From: Bacillota bacterium
GTDB taxonomy: Bacteria > Bacillota > Clostridia > Christensenellales > SZUA-584
Length of the DNA stretch: 64,000 nucleotides
Reading direction: 5' to 3'
NCBI GenBank assembly: GCA_023412005.1
Contig: JAEYOE010000003.1
Location: forward strand, 1-64,000
Both the position numbers and the translations under genes were made by a program. Of the stretch, positions 33,708 through 42,859 are shown piece after piece (within the stretch, counting starts at the first letter, position 1; each line of letters opens with the position of its first letter). The notes beneath the pieces were generated by a model. That model was not told the DNA's origin and did not search any database. It worked only from the letters and a program-made list of their open reading frames with translations.

Positions 33708-34463
33708 TTATACCCTTCCCACTTCGTTAACTGTTTTTTCAAGTGACTGATCCACCATGGACAAAACGCGCTGATTGAAGCTGAACGAGCGTGTGAGCTC
33801 CATCATACGAACCAGCTCCTCGGCGGTATCCACATTGGATGTTTCCAAATAACCCTGCTTCACAGTCGTCCCGGCCGGCGTTCTCACCGGCTGATTTGTA
33901 TAGTTTGTATAAAGGTTGTTCGCGTTTTTACGCAAACCATTTAAATCATCAAACGCCGCCAGCCTGACTTTATTGACGATGTTGCCGTCTACAATGACTT
34001 CACCGGCTCCGTTAATCGCAAATTCTCCGGCTCCCACGCGAATGCGTCCGTTTGTTCCTGCCACATAATGCCCGTCAGCGTTCACCAAGTCGCCGTCGGC
34101 ATTCACAAAGAAGTTACCGTCGCGCGTATACATATTACCCTGCGGGGTTTCAACCACAAAAAAACCCGCTCCCTCCAGCGCCAAATCGGAAGGTCGTGCT
34201 GTTTCATCAAAACCGCTTTGGCTGAAATCGGTAACGACTTCATCGATATGTATTCCGTTGTTCTGTAACCCAATCTGATTGGTGACGCTGATGACATACG
34301 GATCGTTCAGCCGTTCCATCAGCACATCAGAAAACGAACGGGAGATCAGCTTGTCTTTTTTGTATCCCGTCGTATCAACATTGGTGAGATTGTTCGTCAG
34401 GACATCCATCCTGTCAGTTTGGGTTGCCATTGCCGTGGCGGCAATATAGAAACTGCGAATCAT
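33708..34463 (-). CDS. flhO: Flagellar rod protein of the FlgF/FlhO type
   Basis: The 251-residue protein begins MIRSFYIAATAMATQTDRM and contains TNNLTNVDTTGYKKDK and FFVNADGDLVNADGHYV, with a C-terminal rod helix (ELVRMMELTRSFSFNQRVL). The start is the ATG at 34463, with AAGGAGGCC upstream; a longer reading frame to 34493 has no ribosome binding site. It is the first gene of the sigma-28-dependent late operon, directly downstream of the promoter at 34526. Confidence 0.93.
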   Translation of the reverse strand: MIRSFYIAATAMATQTDRMDVLTNNLTNVDTTGYKKDKLISRSFSDVLMERLNDPYVISVTNQIGLQNNGIHIDEVVTDFSQSGFDETARPSDLALEGAGFFVVETPQGNMYTRDGNFFVNADGDLVNADGHYVAGTNGRIRVGAGEFAINGAGEVIVDGNIVNKVRLAAFDDLNGLRKNANNLYTNYTNQPVRTPAGTTVKQGYLETSNVDTAEELVRMMELTRSFSFNQRVLSMVDQSLEKTVNEVGRV

Positions 34464-34525
34464 ATGGCCTCCTTGTTGTATGGTTCCTGCCAAGGCTTAC
34501 GCATTGCAGGAATCCTACATATTAT

Positions 34526-34553
34526 TTATCGGCACATATGGCATCCCACTTTA
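34526..34553 (-). promoter_or_regulatory. Sigma-28 promoter of the flhO-flgM-csrA operon
   Basis: On the minus strand TAAA (34550-34553), a 16-base spacer, and GCCGATAA (34526-34533) match the sigma-28 consensus, with a perfect -10 element. It lies 63 bases upstream of the flhO ATG in the only gap between swrB and flhO. It is the best sigma-28 match in the window. Confidence 0.92.
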
Positions 34554-34558
34554 GAGCT

Positions 34559-35134
34559 TTATTTATCTTCTCCTGCACCGGCTATTTTCATAGCCAGCGA
34601 TACTTCTCTGACAGAAATGCCGAGTTGTTTGGCGATTTCATTTTGTTCCAAACCGTTAGCGCGAAGTTCCAGCACCTTGCTGCCTGTTCTCGACAGCTTT
34701 GGCGGCGACGCTGGTTTCCTCGCCTCATCGGATATTTTAAGCGGCATCGGAGCCACCAAATGCAAACTCTCGGTCCGCTGAACCGTCGATTCGTCATGTG
34801 TTTCAGCAACAGCCACCGGCTCTGCTGCTTCAATTGCCGCACTGCCCACTTGTAAAGATGCTGCAAGCCGTTTAACCTCTTGAAGTATCTTTTGCATCTC
34901 TGTGATCGTTTTATCTGTTTCGCTTTGAGTTTCTTCCACATATTCCTCAAAACTGGCGAGCATATCCTCCACATTTTGATAGAGTGTAAACAGCTTTTTT
35001 TCCTTTTCAAAACCGGTCTTTTCTATTTCTCTTGCCTTTTTGCTTTTTTTCAGCACTCTGCCAAAGAGCCAGATTGTTACACACAACAGTATGAACACAT
35101 ACGTTGCAAACAAATAAGCCGATAAATCCATCAT
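34559..35134 (-). CDS. swrB: SwrB-like (DUF6115) membrane protein
   Basis: The 191-residue protein has one membrane segment near its N-terminus (DLSAYLFATYVFILLCVTIW), a coiled coil at about 45-105, a disordered linker, and a C-terminal DUF6115 helix-turn-helix-like domain (VLELRANGLEQNEIAKQLG). This matches B. subtilis SwrB, which follows sigD and promotes assembly of the flagellar switch and export apparatus. The ATG at 35134 lies directly after the sigD stop; the ribosome binding site (GGGGAA) is modest. The gene ends just before the late promoter. Confidence 0.85.
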   Translation of the reverse strand: MMDLSAYLFATYVFILLCVTIWLFGRVLKKSKKAREIEKTGFEKEKKLFTLYQNVEDMLASFEEYVEETQSETDKTITEMQKILQEVKRLAASLQVGSAAIEAAEPVAVAETHDESTVQRTESLHLVAPMPLKISDEARKPASPPKLSRTGSKVLELRANGLEQNEIAKQLGISVREVSLAMKIAGAGEDK

Positions 35135-35135
35135 A

Positions 35136-35924
35136 TTAATTCCCCACAATTTTTTTTTCAGTTTGCGCAACCCCTTCATACATACCCGCAAACTGCATCT
35201 TTGTCCTCATCTTCATAACCGCTTTGGAATGAATCTGCGACACCCTCGATTCGGAAACGCCGAGCACCGCGGCAATTTCCTTCAAGGTCATCTCTTCGTA
35301 ATAATACAGTGTAATCACCAGTTTTTCTTTTTCCGGCAGATTGTCGATGATGCCGCCAAGCACCTCCACCATCTCTTTGCTCTCAACCTCTTCTTCAAGC
35401 GTACCGGACTGCATCTGTATCGACTGCTCCCACATGTCGTTTTGAATCATTTCCTCGAAATGAATAATATTGAACATCTGAGATTTGCCCATTGTGCTTT
35501 GCAGATCTTCTTCATCCATTTCAAGATGCTGGGCCACTTCACTGTCTAAGGGTTCCCGCCCAAACCTGTTTTCCAGCTCATAATAGGCATTGCTTATGGA
35601 TTTGATTTTACGCCTTAGGCTCGTCGGTGCCCAGTCCTGCTTGCGTATGCTGTCAATAATTTCTCCCTTTATACGCATCGCCGCATAGTATTCGAACTTA
35701 ACGTCGCGCCTCAAGTCATACTTTTCTATGGCATCCATCAGCCCCAATATACCGCAGCTTAACATATCATCGTAATTGCTGTATGCTTTATAGGTGGGCA
35801 TCAGGCGCAGCACAATGCTTCTGACCTGCGGTAAATAGTGCAAAACCAGCTCATTTTTCAGCTCAACAGTTTTTTCTTTTGTGTACCGCTGCCATAGCAG
35901 GTGCACATCAGAGCCTGTGTTCAT
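35136..35924 (-). CDS. sigD: RNA polymerase sigma-28 factor (SigD/FliA)
   Basis: This sigma-70-family factor (262 residues) directs late flagellar and motility transcription. Regions visible are sigma-2 (about 25-95; DDMLSCGILGLMDAIEKYDLRRDVKFEYYA in part), sigma-3 (about 105-180; WAPTSLRRKIKSISNAY, typical of FliA/SigD), and sigma-4 (about 205-250; LKEIAAVLGVSESRVSQIHSKAV). ATG 35924 is chosen because GGGGAAG precedes it; the extra 13 residues of a longer frame overlap the PilZ gene. Its anti-sigma FlgM is at 32244, and four matching promoters are in the window. Confidence 0.97.
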   Translation of the reverse strand: MNTGSDVHLLWQRYTKEKTVELKNELVLHYLPQVRSIVLRLMPTYKAYSNYDDMLSCGILGLMDAIEKYDLRRDVKFEYYAAMRIKGEIIDSIRKQDWAPTSLRRKIKSISNAYYELENRFGREPLDSEVAQHLEMDEEDLQSTMGKSQMFNIIHFEEMIQNDMWEQSIQMQSGTLEEEVESKEMVEVLGGIIDNLPEKEKLVITLYYYEEMTLKEIAAVLGVSESRVSQIHSKAVMKMRTKMQFAGMYEGVAQTEKKIVGN

Positions 35925-35928
35925 TGTT

Positions 35929-36549
35929 TCACTTCCCCGGTCCTCTTTTTTTTCTGGCCGCAATCTGCTGACGGATGATGAACCGCGCCAGATATGTCCG
36001 GTCTTGCTGCGAACAGTTTAAAAACAGCAACACCATATTATGAGGATCATTATCGTTAAATGGCCTTTCACACCTTAAAACCTCTGTTTTAAAAATGCGC
36101 GACTCCATATCCGGCAGCTTAATTTCAGCGCTGATCGGCGTGCCGTTTGGGAAGCTATGGAAGCAGCTTAAAAGCATACCGTCTTCGGAAATATCAATCG
36201 TCTTGCCCTTATATACCTTTTCTTGCTCTTCCTCATCGCCATCAAGCCGTTTGAGGACTACGTTCAGCATAATCGGCAGCCGAAAGCTCTTGCGCCTCTG
36301 ATATTTTGTGACCTCTGTCACGGCTTCCATTTCACACAGTCGAATATGGTTCTTCAAATACCAGTTGATAATCTTCGCCTCAAACGAGAAAATACCGTTT
36401 GGGCGATAAAAACAGATCTTGACAATATCTTGCCTCGTTATTGGGATAGGTACCCCTTTTAACGTGGGATGAAACACCGTAAACTGATGATTCTCCAGTA
36501 TATCCTGAAGTTTTGTCTTCACGGTGACCTCGCCGATCTGCAATTCCAT
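35929..36549 (-). CDS. YcgR/PilZ-domain c-di-GMP receptor
   Basis: This cytoplasmic protein couples c-di-GMP to motor function in its family (B. subtilis DgrA/YpfA, Escherichia coli YcgR). It has a YcgR-type N-terminal domain (about 1-90) and a PilZ domain (about 92-200) with the c-di-GMP motifs YQRRKSFRLP (R-x3-R) and DISEDGMLLS (D-x-S-x2-G). The ATG at 36549, preceded by GGAG, gives 206 residues and a family-like start; a GTG at 36591 that overlaps the flhG stop would add 14. It is within the operon upstream of sigD. Confidence 0.92.
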   Translation of the reverse strand: MELQIGEVTVKTKLQDILENHQFTVFHPTLKGVPIPITRQDIVKICFYRPNGIFSFEAKIINWYLKNHIRLCEMEAVTEVTKYQRRKSFRLPIMLNVVLKRLDGDEEEQEKVYKGKTIDISEDGMLLSCFHSFPNGTPISAEIKLPDMESRIFKTEVLRCERPFNDNDPHNMVLLFLNCSQQDRTYLARFIIRQQIAARKKRGPGK

Positions 36550-36590
36550 GATTTCTCCGACTGTTACAATCTCATCAAAATGCAAAGTCA

Positions 36591-37457
36591 CTACTCCTTC
36601 GTCATATCGCTTCTCATAATAAACCGATCGAGGAAACCCGCCAGCCCGGGCTTCTTGCGTTCCGGAACCGGAATATCGAGAAATATGCTGACAATCTCAT
36701 TGATATCGGCCGATGCCGCACAAGACGGGTGGCTGACGAGAATCGGAACCTGTTTTCTCACAGCACTCAGCATATTGGGGTCGCGTGATATTACACCGAG
36801 TTTTTTCATCCTAATTTCGGTGTTTTTCTCCACAATGCGAACAAGGCCGTCTATCACGGAGTTTGCCTCTCTTTTGTCTTCAACTTTGTTCAGAACCAGG
36901 CTGACGTTCGGGTGAACGCCTTGCTCATTGACGATTTTCAACAATGCGTAAGCATCCACAACGGAAGTGGGCTCGGGCGTGGTCACCAGAATCGTATCGT
37001 CGCTCGCGCGAATCAAGCGCAGTGTATTATCGTTAATGCCCGCACCGGTATCAAAAATGATGGTGTCGCACACGCTTTCGAGCGTGAGCACCTTGTCGAC
37101 AATGCCCATCAGCTGCGACGGCCCGAGCTTCGTCAGCTGATAAACGCCCGACCCGCCGGAAATAAACTGCACACCTTCCAGCCCGGTTTCGATGATCTCG
37201 CCTATTTCCTTGTGCCCGTCAATCAGATCCATCAGGTCGAATTGCGTTCTTACACCCAGCATCACATCGATATTTGAAAAACCAAAGTCGGTATCAATTA
37301 TCAACGTACGCCGACCGAGCCTGTTGAGCGCAATACCGATGTTCAGTGCCAAGCTCGATTTTCCCACGCCGCCCTTACCGCTCGTGACGGTGACGATTTT
37401 CATCTGCTTCTTCTGCAAGTTCATCAGCATGCGCAGTCTTTCCGCCTGATCCTTCAT
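36591..37457 (-). CDS. flhG: Flagellar number regulator FlhG (MinD/ParA-like ATPase)
   Basis: FlhG (YlxH, 288 residues) controls flagellar placement and number with FlhF. The deviant Walker A motif VTSGKGGVGKSSLALNIGIAL lies at about residues 24-44, with an LIIDTDFGFSNID switch (about 55) and DTIIFDTGAGINDNTLRL (about 135). An amphipathic helix at the C-terminus (GLAGFLDRFI) may bind membrane. The N-terminus has the FlhF-activating style DQAERLRMLM segment. The start overlaps the flhF stop by four bases. Confidence 0.95.
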   Translation of the reverse strand: MKDQAERLRMLMNLQKKQMKIVTVTSGKGGVGKSSLALNIGIALNRLGRRTLIIDTDFGFSNIDVMLGVRTQFDLMDLIDGHKEIGEIIETGLEGVQFISGGSGVYQLTKLGPSQLMGIVDKVLTLESVCDTIIFDTGAGINDNTLRLIRASDDTILVTTPEPTSVVDAYALLKIVNEQGVHPNVSLVLNKVEDKREANSVIDGLVRIVEKNTEIRMKKLGVISRDPNMLSAVRKQVPILVSHPSCAASADINEIVSIFLDIPVPERKKPGLAGFLDRFIMRSDMTKE

Positions 37458-38647
37458 ATCACGACCTCATGCCTTCCGACGATATTCTCCGCCAGCATCG
37501 CGGGGTCTACCTGACTGATATCATCGGGGACGTTTTGTCCAATCGTGATGTAAGACAGCGGTTTTTTCGCATAATCCGCAATGTTCAAAATGTTGCCCCA
37601 CACGCCCACTTCATCCAGCTTGGTGACAATCAACTTGTAGTTCGGAATAAACGCGTAATGATGAATAATTTCCCTGCAGACCTTGCTGCCGGTTACAATG
37701 CTGATGACGAGATAAACCTCGTCCACATGGGCCGTGGCGATATACTCCTCCAGTTCCTTGCGGTACGAGGGATCGGTCACGCTGCGCCCCGCCGTATCAA
37801 TGAGAATCACATCCCTGTCGGCCATCTCTTCCACGGCTTCCTTCAAATCGCCGACATTGTAGGCAGTTCTCATCGGAATATCCATAATCTCCGCATAGAT
37901 GCGCATGTGCTCCATCGCACCGACGCGGTAAGTATCCATGTTCACAAGTCCAATGCTCATGTTCTGGTCCAGCGCCAGCCGTCCGGCGAGCTTCACCAGC
38001 GTTGTTGTTTTTCCCGCACCGGTCGGGCCCGCAAAAAGCAGCACGGTCTGCGCGTACTTTTTCAGCTTGATCGGCACAGGCTCTCCGAGCCTGTCGATTA
38101 TGAGCTGCTGTGCCACCGCCTTCATCTCCACCGGCTGTTTTTGAGATGCGCCATGGGTCAGCATCGCAATTTCCTTTGCGATACCATCATTCACATCACG
38201 ATCCACCATTTCATCATAAAGCCCCTGCACATCTGCGGGCAGCGGCGTAGAATCTTCTTTGGATACCGTGCGGATCCTGTTGGAAATATCGGTCACCAGC
38301 CCCTTTAGCGATTCGATCTGGGCGGCAAGCGGCGCAATCTTGGCATCCGGTACGGCATCCGAAGACGCGTCGGTATTCATCGGCGCTTCGCTTTCCAGGC
38401 TGGTTTCGTTCGTTAAGGGCATTTCGTTTGAAAAAGCGGCTTTCGGCTGATATTTGGGCGGATTCGTGTCAAAGCTCCGTTTGGGTTCATAAGCGGCCAC
38501 CACCTCAAGGCCTTTCTTAAAAAGCCCCGAAATTCCTTTGCCACGCACCACTTTGCTGTCGAGAATCACCGCGTCGGGGCCGAATTCTTTTTTTATTTTT
38601 TTCATCGCGTCCTGCATATCGCGCGCGGTAAATCTTTTTACAAACAC
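37454..38647 (-). CDS. flhF: Flagellar biosynthesis GTPase FlhF (SRP-type)
   Basis: FlhF (397 residues) is an SRP-like GTPase that sets the site of flagellar assembly. It has a basic N-terminal B domain (VKRFTARDMQDAMKKIKKE), a variable linker (about 60-150), and an NG domain (about 165-395) with the P-loop LLFAGPTGAGKTTTLVKLAG, DTYRVGAMEHMRIYAEI, DTAGRSVTDP, and TKLDEVGVWG (G4-like TKLD). The start is GTG at 38647, immediately after the flhA stop. Confidence 0.96.
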   Translation of the reverse strand: MFVKRFTARDMQDAMKKIKKEFGPDAVILDSKVVRGKGISGLFKKGLEVVAAYEPKRSFDTNPPKYQPKAAFSNEMPLTNETSLESEAPMNTDASSDAVPDAKIAPLAAQIESLKGLVTDISNRIRTVSKEDSTPLPADVQGLYDEMVDRDVNDGIAKEIAMLTHGASQKQPVEMKAVAQQLIIDRLGEPVPIKLKKYAQTVLLFAGPTGAGKTTTLVKLAGRLALDQNMSIGLVNMDTYRVGAMEHMRIYAEIMDIPMRTAYNVGDLKEAVEEMADRDVILIDTAGRSVTDPSYRKELEEYIATAHVDEVYLVISIVTGSKVCREIIHHYAFIPNYKLIVTKLDEVGVWGNILNIADYAKKPLSYITIGQNVPDDISQVDPAMLAENIVGRHEVVI

Positions 38648-40690
38648 CTATATACTCACCGTCCAGTCCGAAAATATTTCTACGTTAGACTCCAGTTCGT
38701 TGTATGACAGCACCACCAGCTCGGGATAAACCTGTGCCGACAGATTTTTCAAATGCCGCCTTATCTGCGGCGATGTGATCAGTATGGGGGCAATTCCGAG
38801 GCTGAGGAAATGATCGACGCCTTTTTTCAAGCTGATCAGCAGCAACTGAACTTGCGAAGGCTCCATGGCTGTCCCCACACCTTTTTCCGACTGTCTGAGA
38901 CTCCCCGATACCACCTTTTCCGTATCCGGATTCAGCGTCATCACGCGGGCTCTTCCGTCCGGAATAAAGTTTTTTGTAATCGCGCGTTTCAATTTCTGGC
39001 GCACATACTCGGTTAACACATCCGTGTCTCTTGTAATTGTACCATAATCGCCCAATATTTCCAATATAGAAGCAATGTCACGAATCGACACATTTTCACG
39101 CAGCAGATTGGCAAGCACCTTCTGCACCTCGCCAATTGTGAATATCTTCGGCACCACTTCCTCCACAAGCGCGGGCTGAGTCTTCTTCAAATTGTCGATA
39201 ATTGTCTGTACCTGCTGGCGTCCGAGCAATTCGTCCGCATGTCGTTTGATAATCTCCATCAAATGTGTGGAAATCACTGACGGCACATCGATTGTTGTGT
39301 ACCCCTTGATCTCGGCTTTCTCGCGGTCTTTCTCCGTTATCCAAAGCGCAGGCAGCCCGAATGTCGGCTCCACCGTTTCAATGCCGTCGATGGGATCATC
39401 CACTTCTTCGGGCTTCAGCGCGAGATACCGCCCCAGCATGACTTCGCCGTGTGCCACCTCAAGTCCTTTAATCTTAATCACGTATTCTTTGGTTCCGAGC
39501 TGTATGTTATCACGCAGCCGCACAATCGGCACGATAATGCCAAGATCAATAGCGCATTGCCGCCTTATCATCACCACGCGGTCCAGCAGATCGCCGCCCT
39601 GCGACGCATCCACAAGCGATATCAGCCCGTATCCAAATTCCATTTCAATCAGATCCACATGCAGCAGCGCGGTGACATTCTCGGGCTTGCGTTTCTCCGT
39701 CGCGCTGATTTCCGCCTCAGATTGTATTTCAGCCTCCTGCTTGCGCTTTTCATTGCGGCTTCTTATGTATCCGATAATCGGCATCGCAACACCTAGAATT
39801 AACAGCGGTATAACCGGCAACCCCGGAATAAGCGCGATCAGCAGCAGCATGCCGCCGAGTATGTAGAACACAAACGGCTGCCCGAACAGCTGCTTTGACA
39901 AATCCTGCCCAAAGCTCGTTTTGGTGGCCGCGCGCGTCACGATGATACCGGTGGCTGTCGACACCAGCAGCGCGGGTATCTGGCTGCAAAGGCCGTCGCC
40001 CACAGACGCGAGTGTGTAGACCTCGATGACCTTTTCAAACGGCATCGTTTTGCCGCCCACACCCAGCACGCCCACGATGATGCCGCCCACCACGTTGATC
40101 ACCGTGATGATGATACCCACGATGGCATCACCCTTCACGAACTTGGATGCACCGTCCATCGCGCCGTAAAAATCTGCCTCGCGCTGAATGTCTCCGCGGC
40201 GTTCACGCGACTGCTCTTCGTTGATGATGCCGGAACTCAAGTCCGCGTCAATCGCCATCTGCTTGCCCGGCATCGCGTCCAGCGTAAACCGCGCCGCAAC
40301 TTCCGAAACACGCTCCGCGCCTTTGGTGATAACCACAAACTGCACGATAACGATGATGAGGAACACGACAAACCCCACAACGAGATTGCCGCCCACCACG
40401 AACGTGCCGAATGCCTTAATCACGTTGCCTGCGTCGCCGTTGTTGCCGAGTATCAACCGCGTGGACGATATGTTCAGTGCCAGCCGAAACAGCGTAACAA
40501 TGAGCAGCATGGTGGGGTATGTTGAAAAATCGAGCGTGCGCTTGGTATAAAGCGTGATCAGCAGAATCATCAGCGATATCGTGATGTTTGTAATCAGCAA
40601 AACATCCATAATCCCTGTTGAAAGCGGAATGATGATCAGCAATATGATGGCCAATACCAGCACAGCCACGAGAATATCCGTGATCTTCAA
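38648..40690 (-). CDS. flhA: Flagellar export gate protein FlhA
   Basis: FlhA (680 residues) is the major export-gate protein. The N-terminal half carries about eight membrane segments, with the conserved cytoplasmic FHIPEP-type segment (VAARFTLDAMPGKQMAIDADL at about 140) between them. The C-terminal half (about 330-680) is the cytoplasmic nonameric ring that docks chaperone-substrate complexes. ATG 40690 overlaps the flhB stop by four bases. The length is normal. Confidence 0.98.
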   Translation of the reverse strand: MKITDILVAVLVLAIILLIIIPLSTGIMDVLLITNITISLMILLITLYTKRTLDFSTYPTMLLIVTLFRLALNISSTRLILGNNGDAGNVIKAFGTFVVGGNLVVGFVVFLIIVIVQFVVITKGAERVSEVAARFTLDAMPGKQMAIDADLSSGIINEEQSRERRGDIQREADFYGAMDGASKFVKGDAIVGIIITVINVVGGIIVGVLGVGGKTMPFEKVIEVYTLASVGDGLCSQIPALLVSTATGIIVTRAATKTSFGQDLSKQLFGQPFVFYILGGMLLLIALIPGLPVIPLLILGVAMPIIGYIRSRNEKRKQEAEIQSEAEISATEKRKPENVTALLHVDLIEMEFGYGLISLVDASQGGDLLDRVVMIRRQCAIDLGIIVPIVRLRDNIQLGTKEYVIKIKGLEVAHGEVMLGRYLALKPEEVDDPIDGIETVEPTFGLPALWITEKDREKAEIKGYTTIDVPSVISTHLMEIIKRHADELLGRQQVQTIIDNLKKTQPALVEEVVPKIFTIGEVQKVLANLLRENVSIRDIASILEILGDYGTITRDTDVLTEYVRQKLKRAITKNFIPDGRARVMTLNPDTEKVVSGSLRQSEKGVGTAMEPSQVQLLLISLKKGVDHFLSLGIAPILITSPQIRRHLKNLSAQVYPELVVLSYNELESNVEIFSDWTVSI

Positions 40691-41757
40691 GCTCGTCCTC
40701 CCCTTTTCATACGGTACACATACGCCAGCACTTCGGCCACAGCTTTATACATGTCCTCGGGAACCTCGTCCCCTACCTCACAAAAGAAGTAAAGCGCTTG
40801 TGCAAGCGGTTTGTTCTCCACAATCTGCACATTCTCTTCCTTTGCTTTTTCTTTTATCTTCTGCGCCAGATAGTCCTTGCCTTTGGCAACCACCACCGGC
40901 GCGGTGCTTTTGCCTTCTTTGTATTCAAGCGCCACCGCGTAATGCGTCGGGTTGGTAATCACCACATCCGCATCCTTCACGGCCTGCACCATGCGCATAC
41001 GGCTCATTTGCCGCTGCTTCTGTGAAATTCGGCCTTTAATCTGCGGATTGCCTTCGGTCAGCTTGTATTCGTCCTTGATCTCCTGCTTGGTCATCATGAG
41101 ATCCTTGTTGTATTTCCACCGCTGATACATATAATCGAACGGTGCGAATATCGCAAACGCAATCGCAAGATTAAATGAGGTCGAGATGATGATATCCACA
41201 AAATTCGCGATAGCCACCGCAACATCCTGCCCCATCAGGCCTTTGAATTCTTCCATGTGCACCTGATAATCGTTGTAGGCCACCACCGCCAGAATCGTTA
41301 TCTTGATGATGGATTTCACCAGATCAAGCAGTGTCCTTGTGGAAAAAATCCGCTTGAAGCCCGACATCGGATTGATACGGTCAAATTTCGGAGCCAGCGC
41401 TTTGGTGGTAAATATGAACCCCGACTGAATCACGTTGGTGACCACACCGGCCACGAAAGCCGCAATCAGCAGCGGCGCTATGATGCCGATGAACATGATC
41501 ATCGCATCGCCGTACATCTTCATCGCAGAAGCTATGTCAAAGGTGTCTGGCGAGCTCATCGTAAAAAAATATCGCAGCAGGTCTTTTATATTTTTAACCA
41601 TCGTCGGGCCGAAAATTGACAGCACGCCGAACAGCACGAGCAGCGTCAAAGCCGTATTGACCTCGACGCTTTTGAATATTTGCCCCTTCTCCCTCGCTTC
41701 TCGCTTTCGTTTCGGGGTGGCTTTTTCCGTCTTTTCCCCCGTTGACTGCGGGCTCAT
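40687..41757 (-). CDS. flhB: Flagellar export switch protein FlhB
   Basis: FlhB (356 residues) switches export from rod/hook to filament substrates by autocleavage. It has a basic N-terminus (TGEKTEKATPKRKREAREKGQ), four membrane segments (about 30-210), and a cytoplasmic domain with the cleavage motif NPTH in DVVITNPTHYAVALEYKEG at about residue 270. It overlaps fliR (ATGA) and flhA. A separate short FlhB-C-like protein is encoded at 52425. Confidence 0.98.
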   Translation of the reverse strand: MSPQSTGEKTEKATPKRKREAREKGQIFKSVEVNTALTLLVLFGVLSIFGPTMVKNIKDLLRYFFTMSSPDTFDIASAMKMYGDAMIMFIGIIAPLLIAAFVAGVVTNVIQSGFIFTTKALAPKFDRINPMSGFKRIFSTRTLLDLVKSIIKITILAVVAYNDYQVHMEEFKGLMGQDVAVAIANFVDIIISTSFNLAIAFAIFAPFDYMYQRWKYNKDLMMTKQEIKDEYKLTEGNPQIKGRISQKQRQMSRMRMVQAVKDADVVITNPTHYAVALEYKEGKSTAPVVVAKGKDYLAQKIKEKAKEENVQIVENKPLAQALYFFCEVGDEVPEDMYKAVAEVLAYVYRMKRGGRA

Positions 41758-42539
41758 GGCGTAAGCCCCGAGATCATCTGATCAATGGCCCCAAACATGC
41801 GCTCAAACAGCACATCGGAAAAAGACACGAAGGCCGGCAATATAATCAACAGCATCATCAGCCCCAGCACGATTTTCAGCGGAATACCCACCACAAATAT
41901 GTTCATCTGCGGCACCGCCCGCACAATAAACCCGAGCGCCACTTCGCCGAGCAGCCCGGATGCAATAAGCGGCATCGCCACACTCACCGCCAAAACAAAC
42001 GACAGTGAAAATATCTCAACCGCCGTCAGCCCCAGCAGAGGATTCAGCGCCACCTGCCCCACCGGTATGTGGTTGAAGGAGGCAATCAGCATCCTGATGA
42101 GATGCAGATGACCGTTTACACCGAAGAATGTGGTCAGCAGAATGATATTTAACAAATTACCGCTGACCGGCACGCTGATGTTTGAGTTTACGTCAAACAC
42201 GTTCACCATGCCAAAACCCATCTGCATATCCATAACGAGCCCCGCCGTCTGCACAACCGAAAAAAACAGCGTGGTCACATACCCCAGCACCAGCCCGAAA
42301 AGCAGCTCCTTCATGCACATCAAACCAAATTCGAGCACGCCGCTGTATGCCACCGGTTTTGCTGATGGGGCTGCCGCAAACACGGCATAGGCAATCACCA
42401 TACAGAAAACGATTTTGACGATATTGGGCAGCGCTTTTCTGCCGAATATGGGTGAAGCCATCAGCAGCGAGCTCACCCGGAGCAGTATCAGTATGAAATA
42501 GTCGATATTGGCCGTTACCGAGCCGAGCACCTGTTCCAT
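41754..42539 (-). CDS. fliR: Flagellar export gate protein FliR
   Basis: FliR (261 residues) is an integral core of the FliPQR export gate. Multiple hydrophobic segments (about 10-30, 40-57, 70-90, 130-150, 178-200 and 215-235) and the start NIDYFILILLRVSSLLMASPIFG fit the family. The middle GFGMVNVFDVNSNISVPVSG loop is conserved. Overlaps and two-base spacing tie it to flhB and fliQ. Confidence 0.97.
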   Translation of the reverse strand: MEQVLGSVTANIDYFILILLRVSSLLMASPIFGRKALPNIVKIVFCMVIAYAVFAAAPSAKPVAYSGVLEFGLMCMKELLFGLVLGYVTTLFFSVVQTAGLVMDMQMGFGMVNVFDVNSNISVPVSGNLLNIILLTTFFGVNGHLHLIRMLIASFNHIPVGQVALNPLLGLTAVEIFSLSFVLAVSVAMPLIASGLLGEVALGFIVRAVPQMNIFVVGIPLKIVLGLMMLLIILPAFVSFSDVLFERMFGAIDQMISGLTP

Positions 42540-42541
42540 CG

Positions 42542-42811
42542 TTATTTCAGCATCGTATCCACATAACCGTACATACGGTGGGTGAAATCCGTCAGATTTG
42601 TCAGCATCATGCCCCCGAAAACGAGCAGCACGATCAATATAGCCACGATTTTGGGCACAAACGCAAGCGTCTGTTCATTGATTTGCGTCGTAGCCTGAAA
42701 TATCGATATGATGAGACCCACCACCATCGCCACTATCAATATGGGCGCGGAAACGGTGATGATTGTCATCACACCGTCCTGCATCACGGTAATGACCTGC
42801 GCTTGCTCCAC
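42542..42811 (-). CDS. fliQ: Flagellar export gate protein FliQ
   Basis: FliQ is an 89-residue two-helix membrane protein of the export gate. The two segments are at about residues 18-38 and 50-72, and IISIFQATTQINEQTLAFVPK is the family signature between them. The start is GTG at 42811 with AGGAGG nine bases upstream. It lies two bases before fliR. Confidence 0.97.
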   Translation of the reverse strand: MEQAQVITVMQDGVMTIITVSAPILIVAMVVGLIISIFQATTQINEQTLAFVPKIVAILIVLLVFGGMMLTNLTDFTHRMYGYVDTMLK

Positions 42812-42859
42812 CCTTCATAACCTCCTTTGCCGAGCTTAACGATACGCCGTTTTTATGCA

